Origin: Hydrocarboniphaga sp.
Lineage (GTDB): Bacteria; Pseudomonadota; Gammaproteobacteria; Nevskiales; Nevskiaceae
Reading direction: 5' to 3'
DNA: 64,000 nt
NCBI RefSeq assembly: GCF_028291725.1
Contig: NZ_JAQGNT010000039.1
Span: 56,665 to 120,664, forward strand
Each line of letters begins with the position of its first letter. The stretch's first letter is position 1. The translations under genes were made by a program, and so were the position numbers. Under the pieces are notes generated by a model. It did not search any database, was not told where the DNA came from, and saw only the letters and a list, made by a program, of their open reading frames with translations. Positions 10,707 through 20,319 of this stretch are shown piece by piece.

Positions 10707-11779
10707 GACTCGCCTCCGGCCGTCAGCACTTCGGCCGCGATCTCGCGCGTCGCCCGCGGCCAGGCCTTGGTCCGCGCGATCTCGGCCATCTGCAGCAGCT
10801 TGGCGCGATCACCGAGCAGGCTGCGCAGCAGAGCGGCGAGGCGCTCGGGATTCAGCTCGCGCTCCTGGATCAGCACCGCCGCGCCGTCGTCGGACAGGTG
10901 CCGCGCGTTCGCGGTCTGGTGATCGTCGACCGCAAACGGGAACGGCACCAACACCGATGCACAGCCGGCCGCACAGAGTTCGGCGATCGTCGAGGCGCCG
11001 GAACGGCACACCACCAGATCGGCCCAGGCATAGGCCGCCGGCATGTCGTCGATGAAAGTCTCGATGCGCGCCATCACACCGGCGTTCGCATAGGCCGCGC
11101 GCGCGACATCGTAGGTGCGGCCGGCCTGATGGCGGATCTGCGGGCGCGCGGTTTCCGGCAGCAGCGCGAGTGCGGCCGGCACCCGCTCGTTGAGCGCCTT
11201 CGCGCCCTGGCTGCCGCCGAGAATCAGCAGGCGCGCCGGGCCGCGACCGCTGTCTTCGCGAGCGGCGCAACGCTCGGCCGGAGCCGGCAGTTCGGCAATC
11301 GCCGCACGCACCGGATTGCCGACCGTGGTCGCGTGGCGGAAGGTCTTCGGGAAAGCCTCCAGAACCTTGCTCGCCAGCAGCGACAGCACGCGATTGGTCA
11401 GGCCTGGCGCCGCGTTCTGCTCGTGCACGACCAGCGGAATCCGCATCAGCCGCGCAGCAAGCCCGCCCGGGCCGGCAGCGAAACCGCCCATGCCGAGCAC
11501 CACCTGCGGCTGGCGGCGCGCGAGGATCGCCATCGCGGCGCGCAGCGAGCGCCACAGCAGCACCGGCGCGTCGAGCAGCGAGCGCCAGCTCTTGCCGCGC
11601 AGACCCCGCACTGGAATCGTTTCGATCTCGAAGCCTTGCGGCACGACGGTGCGCGCCTCGAAAGAATCGGGCGCGCCCATCCACACGACTTCGTGGCCGC
11701 GCGTGCGCAGTTCCTGCGCGACGGCCAGCGCCGGAAACACATGCCCACCGGTACCGCCGGCCATGATCATGATCTTCAT
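10700..11779 (-). CDS. murG: UDP-GlcNAc:undecaprenyl-PP-MurNAc-pentapeptide GlcNAc transferase MurG
   Basis: MurG makes lipid II from lipid I at the inner face of the inner membrane. I start at the ATG at 11779 ([19 protein letters not shown]), which overlaps the ftsW stop in an ATGA junction; the protein has 359 residues. The first G-loop GGTGGH is at residues 8-13, the second G-loop GGSQGA follows the linker, and the donor-site segment [11 protein letters not shown] lies in the C-terminal half. The same frame remains open far upstream through ftsW, but that part is only a shadow. Confidence 0.97.
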
Positions 11780-12969
11780 GTGCCGGAACCCCGCAACCGG
11801 GGCTGCGCGCCGCTCGCCGTCAGCCGGTTCTCGTAATCGACACGCAGAATCAGTGCGAGCATCACCAGCACGCAGACCAGCGAGGCGCCGCCGTAGCTGA
11901 TCAACGGCAGGGTCAGACCCTTGGTCGGCAGCGCGCCCATGTCCACCGCCATGTTGATCAGCGCCTGCAGGCCCAGCCAGCTCGACAGTCCATAGCAGAC
12001 GTAGGCCTTGAAGCGCTCGTTGGCAGCTTCCGCAACACCGCCGATGACGAAGCCGCGCCAGACCACCAGGCCGAACAGCGACATCAGAACCAGCACACCG
12101 ATCAGACCGAATTCCTCGGCCAGGATCGCGAAGATGAAGTCGGTATGCATCTCCGGCAGGTACAGCAGTTTCTGGATACTGTTGCCGAGACCGACGCCGG
12201 TCCATTCGCCGCGGCCGACCGCGATCAGCGAATTCGCCAGCTGCCAGCCGCCGTTGTTGATGTCGGCAAACGGGTCGGTGAAGCTCATCATCCGTCGCAC
12301 GCGGTAGGCCTCGGCGAATGCGAGCAGGCCGAGGCCGCCGCCGCCGACCACCATCAGCACCAGCAGATGCCAGAGCCGCGCGCCGCCGAGGAACAGCATC
12401 ACGAAGGCGACCGCCATCAGAATCACGGTGGAGCCGAAATCCGGTTCCAGAATCATCAGCGCGCCGGCGAACAGCAGCGGCAGGAACGGCATCAGCAGGC
12501 CGGCCCACTGATTCTGCAGGCGCGCCTGCCGGCGCACGATGTAGCCGGCGAGATAGACGATCAGCGCCAGGCGCGCGAATTCCGAAGGCTGGATGCGAAT
12601 GACCTTGATGTCGATCCAGCGCCGCGCCGCGTTGACCTTGATGCCGATGCCCGGAATCAACACCAGGATCAGCAGACCGACCGCAATGAACGCGATCAGC
12701 GCGCTCCTGCGCTCCCAGACATGCATCGGCACCAGGTAGGCGCCGAATGCCGCCACGCCGCCGACGCCGACAAACAACAGCTGGCGCCAGAAATAATAGA
12801 ACGGCGCGCCGGTCATCTTCTCGGCCTGCGCGACCGAGGCCGACGCCACCATCACCAGGCCCCAGGACAGCAGCAGCGCGATGCCGGCGCACATCGGACC
12901 GTCGAGGCCGACGCGCGCGCGCGGCATCGGCAGCGATAACTGGCTCAGGCCGGAAAAACCCAGGTTCAT
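11776..12969 (-). CDS. ftsW: Septal SEDS peptidoglycan glycosyltransferase FtsW
   Basis: FtsW is the SEDS-family lipid II polymerase that works with FtsI at the septum. Starting at the ATG at 12969 gives 397 residues with about ten membrane segments. The RxxQP-like piece IRIQPSEFARLALIVYLA, the PDFGSTVILM segment and the closing ISYGGASLVCVLVMLALILRV are hallmark SEDS regions. The open frame extends upstream to 13386 inside murD, but those residues are not FtsW-like. The start overlaps the stop of a 24-codon mini-ORF, and the end overlaps murG. Confidence 0.97.
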   Translation of the reverse strand: MNLGFSGLSQLSLPMPRARVGLDGPMCAGIALLLSWGLVMVASASVAQAEKMTGAPFYYFWRQLLFVGVGGVAAFGAYLVPMHVWERRSALIAFIAVGLLILVLIPGIGIKVNAARRWIDIKVIRIQPSEFARLALIVYLAGYIVRRQARLQNQWAGLLMPFLPLLFAGALMILEPDFGSTVILMAVAFVMLFLGGARLWHLLVLMVVGGGGLGLLAFAEAYRVRRMMSFTDPFADINNGGWQLANSLIAVGRGEWTGVGLGNSIQKLLYLPEMHTDFIFAILAEEFGLIGVLVLMSLFGLVVWRGFVIGGVAEAANERFKAYVCYGLSSWLGLQALINMAVDMGALPTKGLTLPLISYGGASLVCVLVMLALILRVDYENRLTASGAQPRLRGSGT

Positions 12970-13040
12970 GCGAGCGCTCCGACTGCCTGGACCAATTGCT
13001 GTCCGCGCTCGACGTAGTATTTGATCGTATCGAGACTCAC
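12966..13040 (-). other. 24-codon mini-ORF: diverged tandem copy of the murD 3' end, between murD and ftsW
   Basis: Bases 12977-13040 and 13048-13111 align with an offset of 71 bases, with about 80% identity by eye. The upstream copy (13048-13111) is the true end of murD. The second copy opens with a GTG at 13040 that overlaps the murD TGA (GTGA), reads 24 codons resembling the MurD C-terminus (SLD..K.YVERGQ..VQAVGAL), and stops at a TGA that overlaps the ftsW ATG (ATGA). The frame is exactly 25 codons including the stop. I infer that a duplication split the original murD-ftsW overlap, and that the relic keeps the ribosome path continuous. No separate peptide function is claimed. Confidence 0.8.
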
Positions 13041-14419
13041 GACAGTGCTCCGACTGCCTGGACAAAGCGCTGTCCGCGCTCGACGTAGCTCTTGAACTGG
13101 TCGAGGCTGGCGCAGGCTGGCGACAGCAGCACGCGATCGCCGGCCCGGGCCAGCTGATGCGCACGCCTGACCGATGCAGCCAGGTTGGCTTCGCGGTACA
13201 CAGGCACGGCGCCCTGAATCGCGCGCTCGATCGCGGCGGCATCGGCACCGAACAGCACTGCGGCGCGGCCCTTGTCGGCCAGCGATTTTGCCAGCGGCGC
13301 AAAGTCCTGCCCCTTGCCCTGCCCGCCGCCAAGCCAGACGATCGGACCTTCGAGGCCCTGCAGCGCGGCCAGCGTCGCGCCGACATTGGTGCCCTTGGAA
13401 TCGTCGATATAGGTCACGCCATCGACTTCGGCGACGAAGGCGCAGCGATGCGGCAGGCCGCGGAATTCGCTCAGCGCCTGCAGGCTGGCGCCGCGCGGGA
13501 TGCCGGCGGCATCGGCCAGCGCCAGCGCGGCGAGCGCATTGGCGGCATTGTGCAGGCCCTGGATTTTCAGCGCACTCCGCTCGATCAGCCTGTGCTCATC
13601 GGCACACAGCCAGCCATCACGGATGCCATATGCGTAGGGCGGGTCGAGACCCGCCGCTTTTGGTTCGGCGGCAGAACGGCGGTTCATGACCCGCCCTACG
13701 CCGAACGTCACGGAACCAGCCGGCGCGTGCTGCATCACACGCTCGTCGTCGCGATTCACTATCGAAATTTCAGCATGATCAAAAATCCGCGCCTTCACCG
13801 CCGCGTAGTGATCCATGCTGCCGTGACGATCGAGATGATCCTGCGACAGGTTCAGATTGGCCGCGGCACGCAGCTGCAGCGTATGTGTGGTTTCGAGCTG
13901 GAAGCTCGACAATTCCAGCACGTAGAGCTGGGCGTCGTCGGCCAGCAGATCCAGCGCCGGCGTACCGAGGTTGCCGCCGACTCGGACGCGCAGCCCGGCC
14001 GCGTTCGCCATGTGGCCAAGCAGGGTGGTGACGGTGCTCTTGCCGTTGGAGCCGGTGATGCCAATCACCGGCGCATTGGCGGCGCGTGCGAACAGCTCGA
14101 CGTCGCCAATCACGCTGACGCCGGTGTCCATCAACTCGCGAACAAAAGGCTCGTCCAGCGACACGCCGGGTGACACCACGGCCTCGGCAAACTGCGCCAG
14201 CGGACGCGGCGCATCGAAAGCGCCAAGATGAAATTGCGCGCCGCCGAACTCGCTGCGCAGCGCATCGATACCGGCGAGATGCGGACGCGAATCGGTGACG
14301 ACCAGGCGCGCGCCTGCCCGCGACAGGTAGCGCAGTGCCGACACGCCGGACGCGCCGAGGCCGACGATCAGCATAGTCTGGTCGCGATAACACTCGGCAG
14401 AGGCGCGGATCGAGGTCAT
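13037..14419 (-). CDS. murD: UDP-N-acetylmuramoyl-L-alanine--D-glutamate ligase MurD
   Basis: MurD adds D-glutamate to UDP-MurNAc-L-Ala. The protein has 460 residues. The N-terminal nucleotide-sugar motif GLGASGVS is at about 20-27, the P-loop GSNGKST at 123-129, LSQDHLDRHG near 191, and DDSKGTN in the C-terminal third. Residues 240-263 (GVGRVMNRRSAAEPK... to AY) are encoded by a palindromic repeat inserted in frame between normal MurD segments. The rest of the protein looks intact. The gene starts three bases after mraY, and a diverged copy of its last codons follows its stop. Confidence 0.96.
   Translation of the reverse strand: MTSIRASAECYRDQTMLIVGLGASGVSALRYLSRAGARLVVTDSRPHLAGIDALRSEFGGAQFHLGAFDAPRPLAQFAEAVVSPGVSLDEPFVRELMDTGVSVIGDVELFARAANAPVIGITGSNGKSTVTTLLGHMANAAGLRVRVGGNLGTPALDLLADDAQLYVLELSSFQLETTHTLQLRAAANLNLSQDHLDRHGSMDHYAAVKARIFDHAEISIVNRDDERVMQHAPAGSVTFGVGRVMNRRSAAEPKAAGLDPPYAYGIRDGWLCADEHRLIERSALKIQGLHNAANALAALALADAAGIPRGASLQALSEFRGLPHRCAFVAEVDGVTYIDDSKGTNVGATLAALQGLEGPIVWLGGGQGKGQDFAPLAKSLADKGRAAVLFGADAAAIERAIQGAVPVYREANLAASVRRAHQLARAGDRVLLSPACASLDQFKSYVERGQRFVQAVGALS
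13632..13701. repeat. Palindromic repeat (family D) inside the murD coding sequence
   Basis: The outer arms GCGTAGGGCGGGTC and GACCCGCCCTACGC are perfect inverted repeats 70 bases end to end, with further GGCGG/CCGCC pairing inside. The style (a GTAGG-type end, an internal hairpin and mirrored halves) is that of the intergenic palindromes elsewhere in the window. This copy lies within an essential gene and is translated without a stop or frameshift, giving about 23 extra residues in the central domain of MurD. Confidence 0.85.
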
Positions 14420-14422
14420 GGC

Positions 14423-15508
14423 CTATCGGATCTTCAATGTCGAAAGGCCGATCAACACCAGGATCAAGGTGATGATCCAGAAGCGCACGATGATCTTCGG
14501 TTCGGGCCAGCCCTTGAGCTCGTAGTGGTGATGCAGCGGCGCCATGCGGAAGATGCGTTTGCCGCCGGAATACTTGAAGTAGCCGACCTGCAGCATCACC
14601 GACAGCGTCTCGGCGACAAATACGCCGCCCATGATCACCAGCACCAGCTCCTGGCGCACCAGCAGCGCGACCACGCCGAGCGCAGCGCCGAGTGCCAGCG
14701 CGCCGACGTCGCCCATGAACACCTGCGCCGGATAGGCGTTGAACCACAGAAAGCCGAGACCGGCACCGGCGATCGCGGTGCAGAAAATCGCCAGCTCACC
14801 GACACCGGCGATATAGGGAATGCCGAGATAAGTGGCGAACTTCACGTTGCCGGTGGAATACGCAAAGATCGCCAGCGCCGAGGCCACCAGCACGCAGGGC
14901 ATGATCGCCAGACCGTCGAGGCCATCGGTCAGGTTCACGGCGTTGCTGGTGCCGACGATGACCAGGTAACCCCAGATCACGAAAAACGCGCCGAGCGGAA
15001 TCGTCACGTCCTTGATGAACGGCAGGATCAGCGTGGTCTCGGCCGGTCCCTTGGCCATCAGGTAGATCGCCAGCGAGGTGCCGAAGCCGGCCAGCGACAG
15101 CCAGAAATATTTCTGCCGAGCGGTCAGGCCAAGGTTACGGCGATGCCTGATCTTGATGTAGTCGTCGGCGAAACCGACCAGGCCGAACGCCAGCGTCACC
15201 AGCAGCGCGAACCAGACGAAGCGATTCGTCAGATCGGCCCACAGCAAGGTCGCGATGCTGATCGCGGCGAGTATCAGCACGCCGCCCATCGTCGGCGTCC
15301 CCGTCTTGGCCTGATGCGACTTGGGGCCGACTTCGCGGATCACCTGGCCGAACTTGAAGTCGTGCAGCTTGCGGATCATCAGCGGGCCGAACGTGAACGA
15401 GAAAATCAGCGCAGTCAGGATGCCCATGATCGCGCGCACGGTCAGGTAGCCGAACACGTTGAAACCGCTGATATGCGGTTTCAGAAATTCGGCCAGGTGG
15501 TAAAGCAT
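14423..15508 (-). CDS. mraY: Phospho-N-acetylmuramoyl-pentapeptide-transferase MraY
   Basis: MraY moves phospho-MurNAc-pentapeptide to undecaprenyl phosphate to make lipid I. Starting at the ATG at 15508 (MLYHLAEFL) gives 361 residues, close to E. coli MraY. About ten membrane helices are seen. Catalytic and signature parts are KTGTPTMGG near 70, the aspartate-rich FADDYIK near 115, [10 protein letters not shown] near 195, and the metal-site region [14 protein letters not shown] near 265. It begins one base after the end of murF. Confidence 0.98.
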   Translation of the reverse strand: MLYHLAEFLKPHISGFNVFGYLTVRAIMGILTALIFSFTFGPLMIRKLHDFKFGQVIREVGPKSHQAKTGTPTMGGVLILAAISIATLLWADLTNRFVWFALLVTLAFGLVGFADDYIKIRHRRNLGLTARQKYFWLSLAGFGTSLAIYLMAKGPAETTLILPFIKDVTIPLGAFFVIWGYLVIVGTSNAVNLTDGLDGLAIMPCVLVASALAIFAYSTGNVKFATYLGIPYIAGVGELAIFCTAIAGAGLGFLWFNAYPAQVFMGDVGALALGAALGVVALLVRQELVLVIMGGVFVAETLSVMLQVGYFKYSGGKRIFRMAPLHHHYELKGWPEPKIIVRFWIITLILVLIGLSTLKIR

Positions 15509-15509
15509 T

Positions 15510-16952
15510 TTAGTACGGCTCCCTATTGTTGGCCGGGTCGGTGCCGACCAGCGCCTGAACCACGGCATCCATGCGCGCCGAGCGCGATCCCTTAACCAGC
15601 AGCGTGACGTCGGCCGCCGGCTCTTTTTTTAAGTCCTGCTTGAGCTCATGCTTCAGGTCATGCTCGATCGCCGCGATCAACGCCGCGGTGTCGTCGAAGA
15701 TCTTCGCGCCGCTGCCGTAGCCGCGCGCGTAGTGCGCCGCCAGCGCGCCCTGTGCGTACAGGCGATCGATGCCGAGATCGCGCGCGGCGCGGCCGGCGGC
15801 TTCATGCAGTTCCGGCGCCGTCGGCCCGAGTTCCGCCATGCCGCCGAGCACGGCCCAGCGCCGGCCTTTTTGCGCGGCCAGCAGCTCCAGGCCGGCGCGC
15901 AGCGAAGTCGGATTGGCGTTGTAGCTGTCGTCGATCAGGCGCGCGCCCTGCAGCGTGGTTTTCCAGTCGACTCGGCCAGCGGCACCCTGCACTTTCCCAA
16001 GGCCTGCGGCGATGTCCGCCGCGTCCATGTCGAGCGCAACACCGCAAGCCGCAGCAGCGAGCGCATTGGCGATGTTGTGGCGGCCCGGCAGCGGCAGCTC
16101 GACTTCGGCGCGGCCGCTAGGCGTGATCAGCATGAAGCGCGAGCCGCTACGGCCGCCGGCCAGTGTGAAGCTCTGAACATTCTCGGCGCGCACGTCGGCA
16201 CCGGCAGCAAAACCGAACGTCAGCTTGCGCGCAAGGCCGGCCAGATCGCGCCACAGCGCAGCGTAGGCATCGTCGGCATTGATCACCGCGGTGCCGCGTG
16301 CGCCCAGGGCGGTGAACAGTTCGCCCTTGCTGCGCGCGACACCTTCGCGCGTACCGAAGCCTTCGAGGTGCGCGTCGCCGGCTTGCGTCACGATGCCGAT
16401 ATCCGGCCGCGCCAGCGAGGCCAGCTGCGCGATCTCGTGCGGATGATTGGCGCCCATCTCGATCACCGCGCTGCGATGCTCGGCGCGCAGCCGCGCTAGC
16501 GTCAGCGGCACGCCGATGTGATTGTTCAGATTGCCTTCGGTCGCCAGCACCGGCCCGCGCGCCGCGAGCACCGCGGCCAGCAGCTGCTTGGTCGTGGTCT
16601 TGCCATTGCTGCCGGTCACGCCGATCAGCGGCGCGCTGAACGTGCTGCGCCAGGCGCGTGCGTAGTCCTGCAGGCCGCGCAAGGTATCCGGCACCAGGAT
16701 CTGCGGCAGCTCGGTGTCGATGCGCCTGGACACCAGCGCGCCGGCCGCGCCCAGGCTGGCGGCGCGACGCAGGAAGTCGTGGCCGTCGTGGTGCTCGCCG
16801 ACCAGCGCGACGAACAGATCGCCGCGCTGCAGCTGGCGCGTGTCGCTGATCACGCGGTTGAACACGGCGTCGGTGCCGACGAATTCGGCGGAGATGCGCT
16901 GCGCCGCGCGCGACAGCGCTTCCATCGGCGTGACCATGACCGGGGCACTCAT
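15510..16952 (-). CDS. murF: UDP-N-acetylmuramoyl-tripeptide--D-alanyl-D-alanine ligase MurF
   Basis: MurF adds the D-Ala-D-Ala made by Ddl to UDP-MurNAc-tripeptide. The protein has 480 residues. The P-loop GSNGKT is at 114-119, [13 protein letters not shown] near 165, INADD near 225, and [10 protein letters not shown] at about 341-350. Residues 431-444 form a charged run of near-repeats ([14 protein letters not shown]) inside the C-terminal domain, not expected in a typical MurF and probably a surface helix extension. The gene overlaps murE by four bases. Confidence 0.97.
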   Translation of the reverse strand: MSAPVMVTPMEALSRAAQRISAEFVGTDAVFNRVISDTRQLQRGDLFVALVGEHHDGHDFLRRAASLGAAGALVSRRIDTELPQILVPDTLRGLQDYARAWRSTFSAPLIGVTGSNGKTTTKQLLAAVLAARGPVLATEGNLNNHIGVPLTLARLRAEHRSAVIEMGANHPHEIAQLASLARPDIGIVTQAGDAHLEGFGTREGVARSKGELFTALGARGTAVINADDAYAALWRDLAGLARKLTFGFAAGADVRAENVQSFTLAGGRSGSRFMLITPSGRAEVELPLPGRHNIANALAAAACGVALDMDAADIAAGLGKVQGAAGRVDWKTTLQGARLIDDSYNANPTSLRAGLELLAAQKGRRWAVLGGMAELGPTAPELHEAAGRAARDLGIDRLYAQGALAAHYARGYGSGAKIFDDTAALIAAIEHDLKHELKQDLKKEPAADVTLLVKGSRSARMDAVVQALVGTDPANNREPY

Positions 16953-18454
16953 GCGCGCACCTGGTCGCCGACCAGTTCTGCCACAAAGGCGCGATCGGAA
17001 AACGAGCGGCGCTCGGCACCGACAATCTGATAGTCCTCGTGGCCCTTGCCGGCGATGACGACAACATCGTCGGCCGCCGCCTCAAAGATCGCCGCGCGAA
17101 TCGCGGCGGCACGATCGTGAATCACGCGATATTCGATTTGCGCCGGGATGCCCTGCAGGATCTCATCGGTGATCGCTTCAGGCGATTCGCTGCGCGGATT
17201 GTCGTCGGTCACCACCAGCCTATCCGCCTGCGCCGCCGCGGCCGCGCCCATCAGCGGACGCTTGCCGCGATCGCGATCGCCGCCGCAGCCGAACACGCAC
17301 CAGAGCTTGCCCGCGGCATGCGCGCGCAGCGCTTTCAGAATCTGCTCCAGTGCCTGCGGCGTATGCGCGTAGTCGACGACCACCAGCGGCGCGGCCTTGG
17401 GTCCGCGGAAGCCTTCGATGCGGCCCGGCACGGTGTGCGTCTGGGCCAGAGCCTGCACCGTGTCCGCCAGCGAAACACCGGCCGACAGCAGCACGGCGGC
17501 GGCGGCCATCAGGTTGTAGGCATTGAAACGTCCGAGCAATTTCGCTTCCAGCCGGGCGCGGCCCTGATGCGTGTCCAGCGTCATCGACAGACCGGCGCCA
17601 TGCAGCCGCAGTTCGCGGCCGATGACCCAGCGCGGTGTGTTCGCGGCCTCGCCGTCGAGACCGTAGGCGATGACGCGCGCACGCGCATCGGTGGCATCGA
17701 GGTCGGCGATCCACTGCAGGCCGAAGCCGTCGTCGCGATTCAGAATCAGCGCGCGCGCATCGTCCGCTTCGAACAGCCGGCGCTTAGCCGCCGCGTAGCG
17801 CTCCTGCGTACCGTGGTAGTCGAGATGGTCGCGCTGCACATTGGTCAGCGCGACCGCATCGAACTCCACGCCGCCAACCCGGTTCTGATCGAGCGCATGC
17901 GAAGACACTTCCATCGAGACCGCAGTGCAGCCCTGCTCGACGCTGCTGGCGAGCCAGGCCTGCAGCGAGACCGGATCGGGTGTCGTATGGCTGGCATCGG
18001 CCAGCGCCGAGATCCGGCCGTAGCCGATCGTGCCGAAATAGGCGCAGGGACGCGAGATCCGCTCGAAAGCCTGCGCAACCAGATGCGCGGTCGAGGTCTT
18101 GCCGTCGGTGCCGGTGACGCCGAAAACGAAGGCTTTTTTCGACGGCTCGCCATAGAAGCGCGACGCGACGATGCCGATGTTCTGCAGCAACCGCGGCACC
18201 GCGAATTCCGGGATCGCGCTGTGCGGCGCACTGATGCCAGGCGCCGGCTCCCAGGCCACCGCAGCGGCGCCGCGTTCGATCGCCTGATCGAGATGGCTCA
18301 GGCCATGCGCGGCGCTGCCGCGCGCCGCGAGGAACAGGTCGCCGATCGCGACACGGCGCGAGTCCAGCGCCAGGCCGGTGACTTCCAGATCGGGCGCCGC
18401 CGCGCCCAGGCCCGCGAACAGCCGCGACAGCGAAGCCGGACGGCGCGCGCTCAC
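16949..18454 (-). CDS. murE: UDP-N-acetylmuramoyl-L-alanyl-D-glutamate--2,6-diaminopimelate ligase MurE
   Basis: MurE adds the third stem-peptide residue. The protein has 501 residues. The P-loop GTDGKT is at 115-120, TTPDP and MEVSSHALDQ follow, and a DNPR motif lies near residue 413. DNPR is the specificity motif for meso-diaminopimelate rather than lysine, so this organism should have DAP-type peptidoglycan. It overlaps both ftsI and murF by four bases. Confidence 0.97.
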   Translation of the reverse strand: MSARRPASLSRLFAGLGAAAPDLEVTGLALDSRRVAIGDLFLAARGSAAHGLSHLDQAIERGAAAVAWEPAPGISAPHSAIPEFAVPRLLQNIGIVASRFYGEPSKKAFVFGVTGTDGKTSTAHLVAQAFERISRPCAYFGTIGYGRISALADASHTTPDPVSLQAWLASSVEQGCTAVSMEVSSHALDQNRVGGVEFDAVALTNVQRDHLDYHGTQERYAAAKRRLFEADDARALILNRDDGFGLQWIADLDATDARARVIAYGLDGEAANTPRWVIGRELRLHGAGLSMTLDTHQGRARLEAKLLGRFNAYNLMAAAAVLLSAGVSLADTVQALAQTHTVPGRIEGFRGPKAAPLVVVDYAHTPQALEQILKALRAHAAGKLWCVFGCGGDRDRGKRPLMGAAAAAQADRLVVTDDNPRSESPEAITDEILQGIPAQIEYRVIHDRAAAIRAAIFEAAADDVVVIAGKGHEDYQIVGAERRSFSDRAFVAELVGDQVRA

Positions 18455-20319
18455 GGCGCACCTCCGATACGGGCCAGCACTTTCGGACCGGTTGCGCTCG
18501 ACGTTGAACCGCCCGAGCCCAGTGCAACCGTATGCTGCGGCTGCGTCGTCGACGGCAGCGGCACCACCGGCGTTGGTGACGGCGGCAGCTGCGGCATCAG
18601 CGGGCCAGGTTCGTCCGGCGCAATCTGCAGCAGGCGCAAACCGCCCTGCATCACCGTCGAGAACACCGGCGCCGAAACGACGCCGCCGTAATAGCCTTCG
18701 TCGGCTGAGGGCTCGTCGATCAGCACCAGGCCAACCAGGCGCGGATGCTCGGCCGGGACCATACCGATGAACAGGGATTGATAGCGGTTCGCCGCATAGC
18801 CGCCGGTGTCGGCGACCTTGTGCGCAGTGCCGGTCTTGCCGGCGATGCGATAACCCGGAATCGCGGCGCGGATCGCGGTGCCTTCACGCGACACCACGCC
18901 CTGCATCAGGCGGCGCACTTCCTGCGCGGTCGCCGCCGACACCGTGCGCTGCGGCGGCTGCGGCGCGGCGTCGTTGACCAGACGCAGCTGCGGCATCAGG
19001 CCGTCGTTGGCCAGGCCGGCGTAGGCGCGCACCAGATGCAGCGCGGTCAGCGACAGGCCGTAGCCATACGACGCGGTCGCGGTCGCGATCTGGCCCCATT
19101 CGTTCCAGTTGCGCAGCGTCGACGAGGCTTCGCCCGGGAAGCCGGAATGCACCGCCTCGCCGAAGCCGAATTTCTGATAGCCCGACCACACCGCTTCAGG
19201 CCCGATCTGCAGGCCGATCTTGGCCGCGCCGACATTGGACGACTTGGTCAGGATCATGCCCAGATCCATGTCGCCGTGCGGATGCACGTCGCGCACCGTC
19301 AGCGCACCGACTTTCCACCAGCCCGGGCCGGTGTCGATATGCGTGTTCGCGGTGACCGCGCCCATCTCCAGCGCCTGCGCGACCAGCAGCGGCTTGACCG
19401 TCGAGCCGGGCTCGAAGGTATCGATGATCGCGCGGTTGCGAACCGCGCCGGGCTTGCGCTCTTCCGGGTTGTTCGGGTTGAAACCGGGCTGGCTGGCCAT
19501 CGCCAGGATCTCGCCGCTCTGCGCGTCGGCGATGACCACCAGCCCGCCTTTCGCCTTGAACTTGGAGACTGCATTCTTCAGCTCGCGATACGCCAGATAC
19601 TGCAGCCGCAGATCGATGGTCAGGTTCAGATCCTGGCCGGGCTGCGCGGGCTTGGCATCCTCGGTGTCCTCGACGATGCGGCCGCGCGCATCGCGAATCA
19701 CGCGGCGCGATCCGGGTATGCCGGTCAGCAGCGTGTCGCGCGCCGCCTCCATGCCTTCCTGGCCGCGGCCGTCCATATTGGTGAAGCCGACCAGCTGGCC
19801 GGCGACTTCGCCGGCCGGGTAGTAGCGGCGATATTCGCGCTGCGAGAACACACCCGGTGCCTTGATCGCCATCACCCGCTTGGCGTCGTCCGGGTTCATC
19901 TGCCGCTGCAGATACACGAACTGTTTGCTGCTGCGGTCCTGCAGATATTTCGTCAGATCGCGCGGCTTCAGCCCGAGCATCTGCGCGATCGCCGGCAGGT
20001 ATTCCGGTGCGGCCAGCAATTCGTTGGGCACGGTCCACAGCGAATCCACCGGCGCCGACAAGGCCAGCGGCTCGCCGCGGCGATCGCGGATCGCGCCACG
20101 ATGGCCTTCGAGCACGACGGTGCGCACGTGGCGCTTGCTGCCCTCTTTCGACAGGAAATCGTTCTCGACGATCTGCAGCTGGAAGGCGCGGCCGAACACC
20201 GCAGTCGCACCGAGCCCGAGCATGCCGATCACCAACCAGCGGCGCCAAGCAGCAACCGGCTGCACCTTGTTGGCCGGCAGGTTCGAGCGAGCAGCAGCCT
20301 GCGGGCGCGTGCTTCTCAT
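18451..20319 (-). CDS. ftsI: Septal penicillin-binding protein 3 (FtsI), class B transpeptidase
   Basis: FtsI cross-links septal peptidoglycan with FtsW. The protein has 622 residues: a cytoplasmic tail, one membrane segment at about 28-45, a pedestal domain with RGAIRDRRGEPLA near 74, and a transpeptidase domain. The catalytic motifs are STVK at 306-309, SSN at 360-362 and KTGT at 495-498. The last 50 residues form a proline- and serine-rich tail. The start overlaps ftsL by four bases and the end overlaps murE by four. Confidence 0.98.
   Translation of the reverse strand: MRSTRPQAAARSNLPANKVQPVAAWRRWLVIGMLGLGATAVFGRAFQLQIVENDFLSKEGSKRHVRTVVLEGHRGAIRDRRGEPLALSAPVDSLWTVPNELLAAPEYLPAIAQMLGLKPRDLTKYLQDRSSKQFVYLQRQMNPDDAKRVMAIKAPGVFSQREYRRYYPAGEVAGQLVGFTNMDGRGQEGMEAARDTLLTGIPGSRRVIRDARGRIVEDTEDAKPAQPGQDLNLTIDLRLQYLAYRELKNAVSKFKAKGGLVVIADAQSGEILAMASQPGFNPNNPEERKPGAVRNRAIIDTFEPGSTVKPLLVAQALEMGAVTANTHIDTGPGWWKVGALTVRDVHPHGDMDLGMILTKSSNVGAAKIGLQIGPEAVWSGYQKFGFGEAVHSGFPGEASSTLRNWNEWGQIATATASYGYGLSLTALHLVRAYAGLANDGLMPQLRLVNDAAPQPPQRTVSAATAQEVRRLMQGVVSREGTAIRAAIPGYRIAGKTGTAHKVADTGGYAANRYQSLFIGMVPAEHPRLVGLVLIDEPSADEGYYGGVVSAPVFSTVMQGGLRLLQIAPDEPGPLMPQLPPSPTPVVPLPSTTQPQHTVALGSGGSTSSATGPKVLARIGGAP

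Noticed and set aside
11776..13386. A 536-codon version of FtsW beginning inside murD
   Set aside because: Residues before MNLGFSG are not FtsW-like and lie in the wrong frame of murD.
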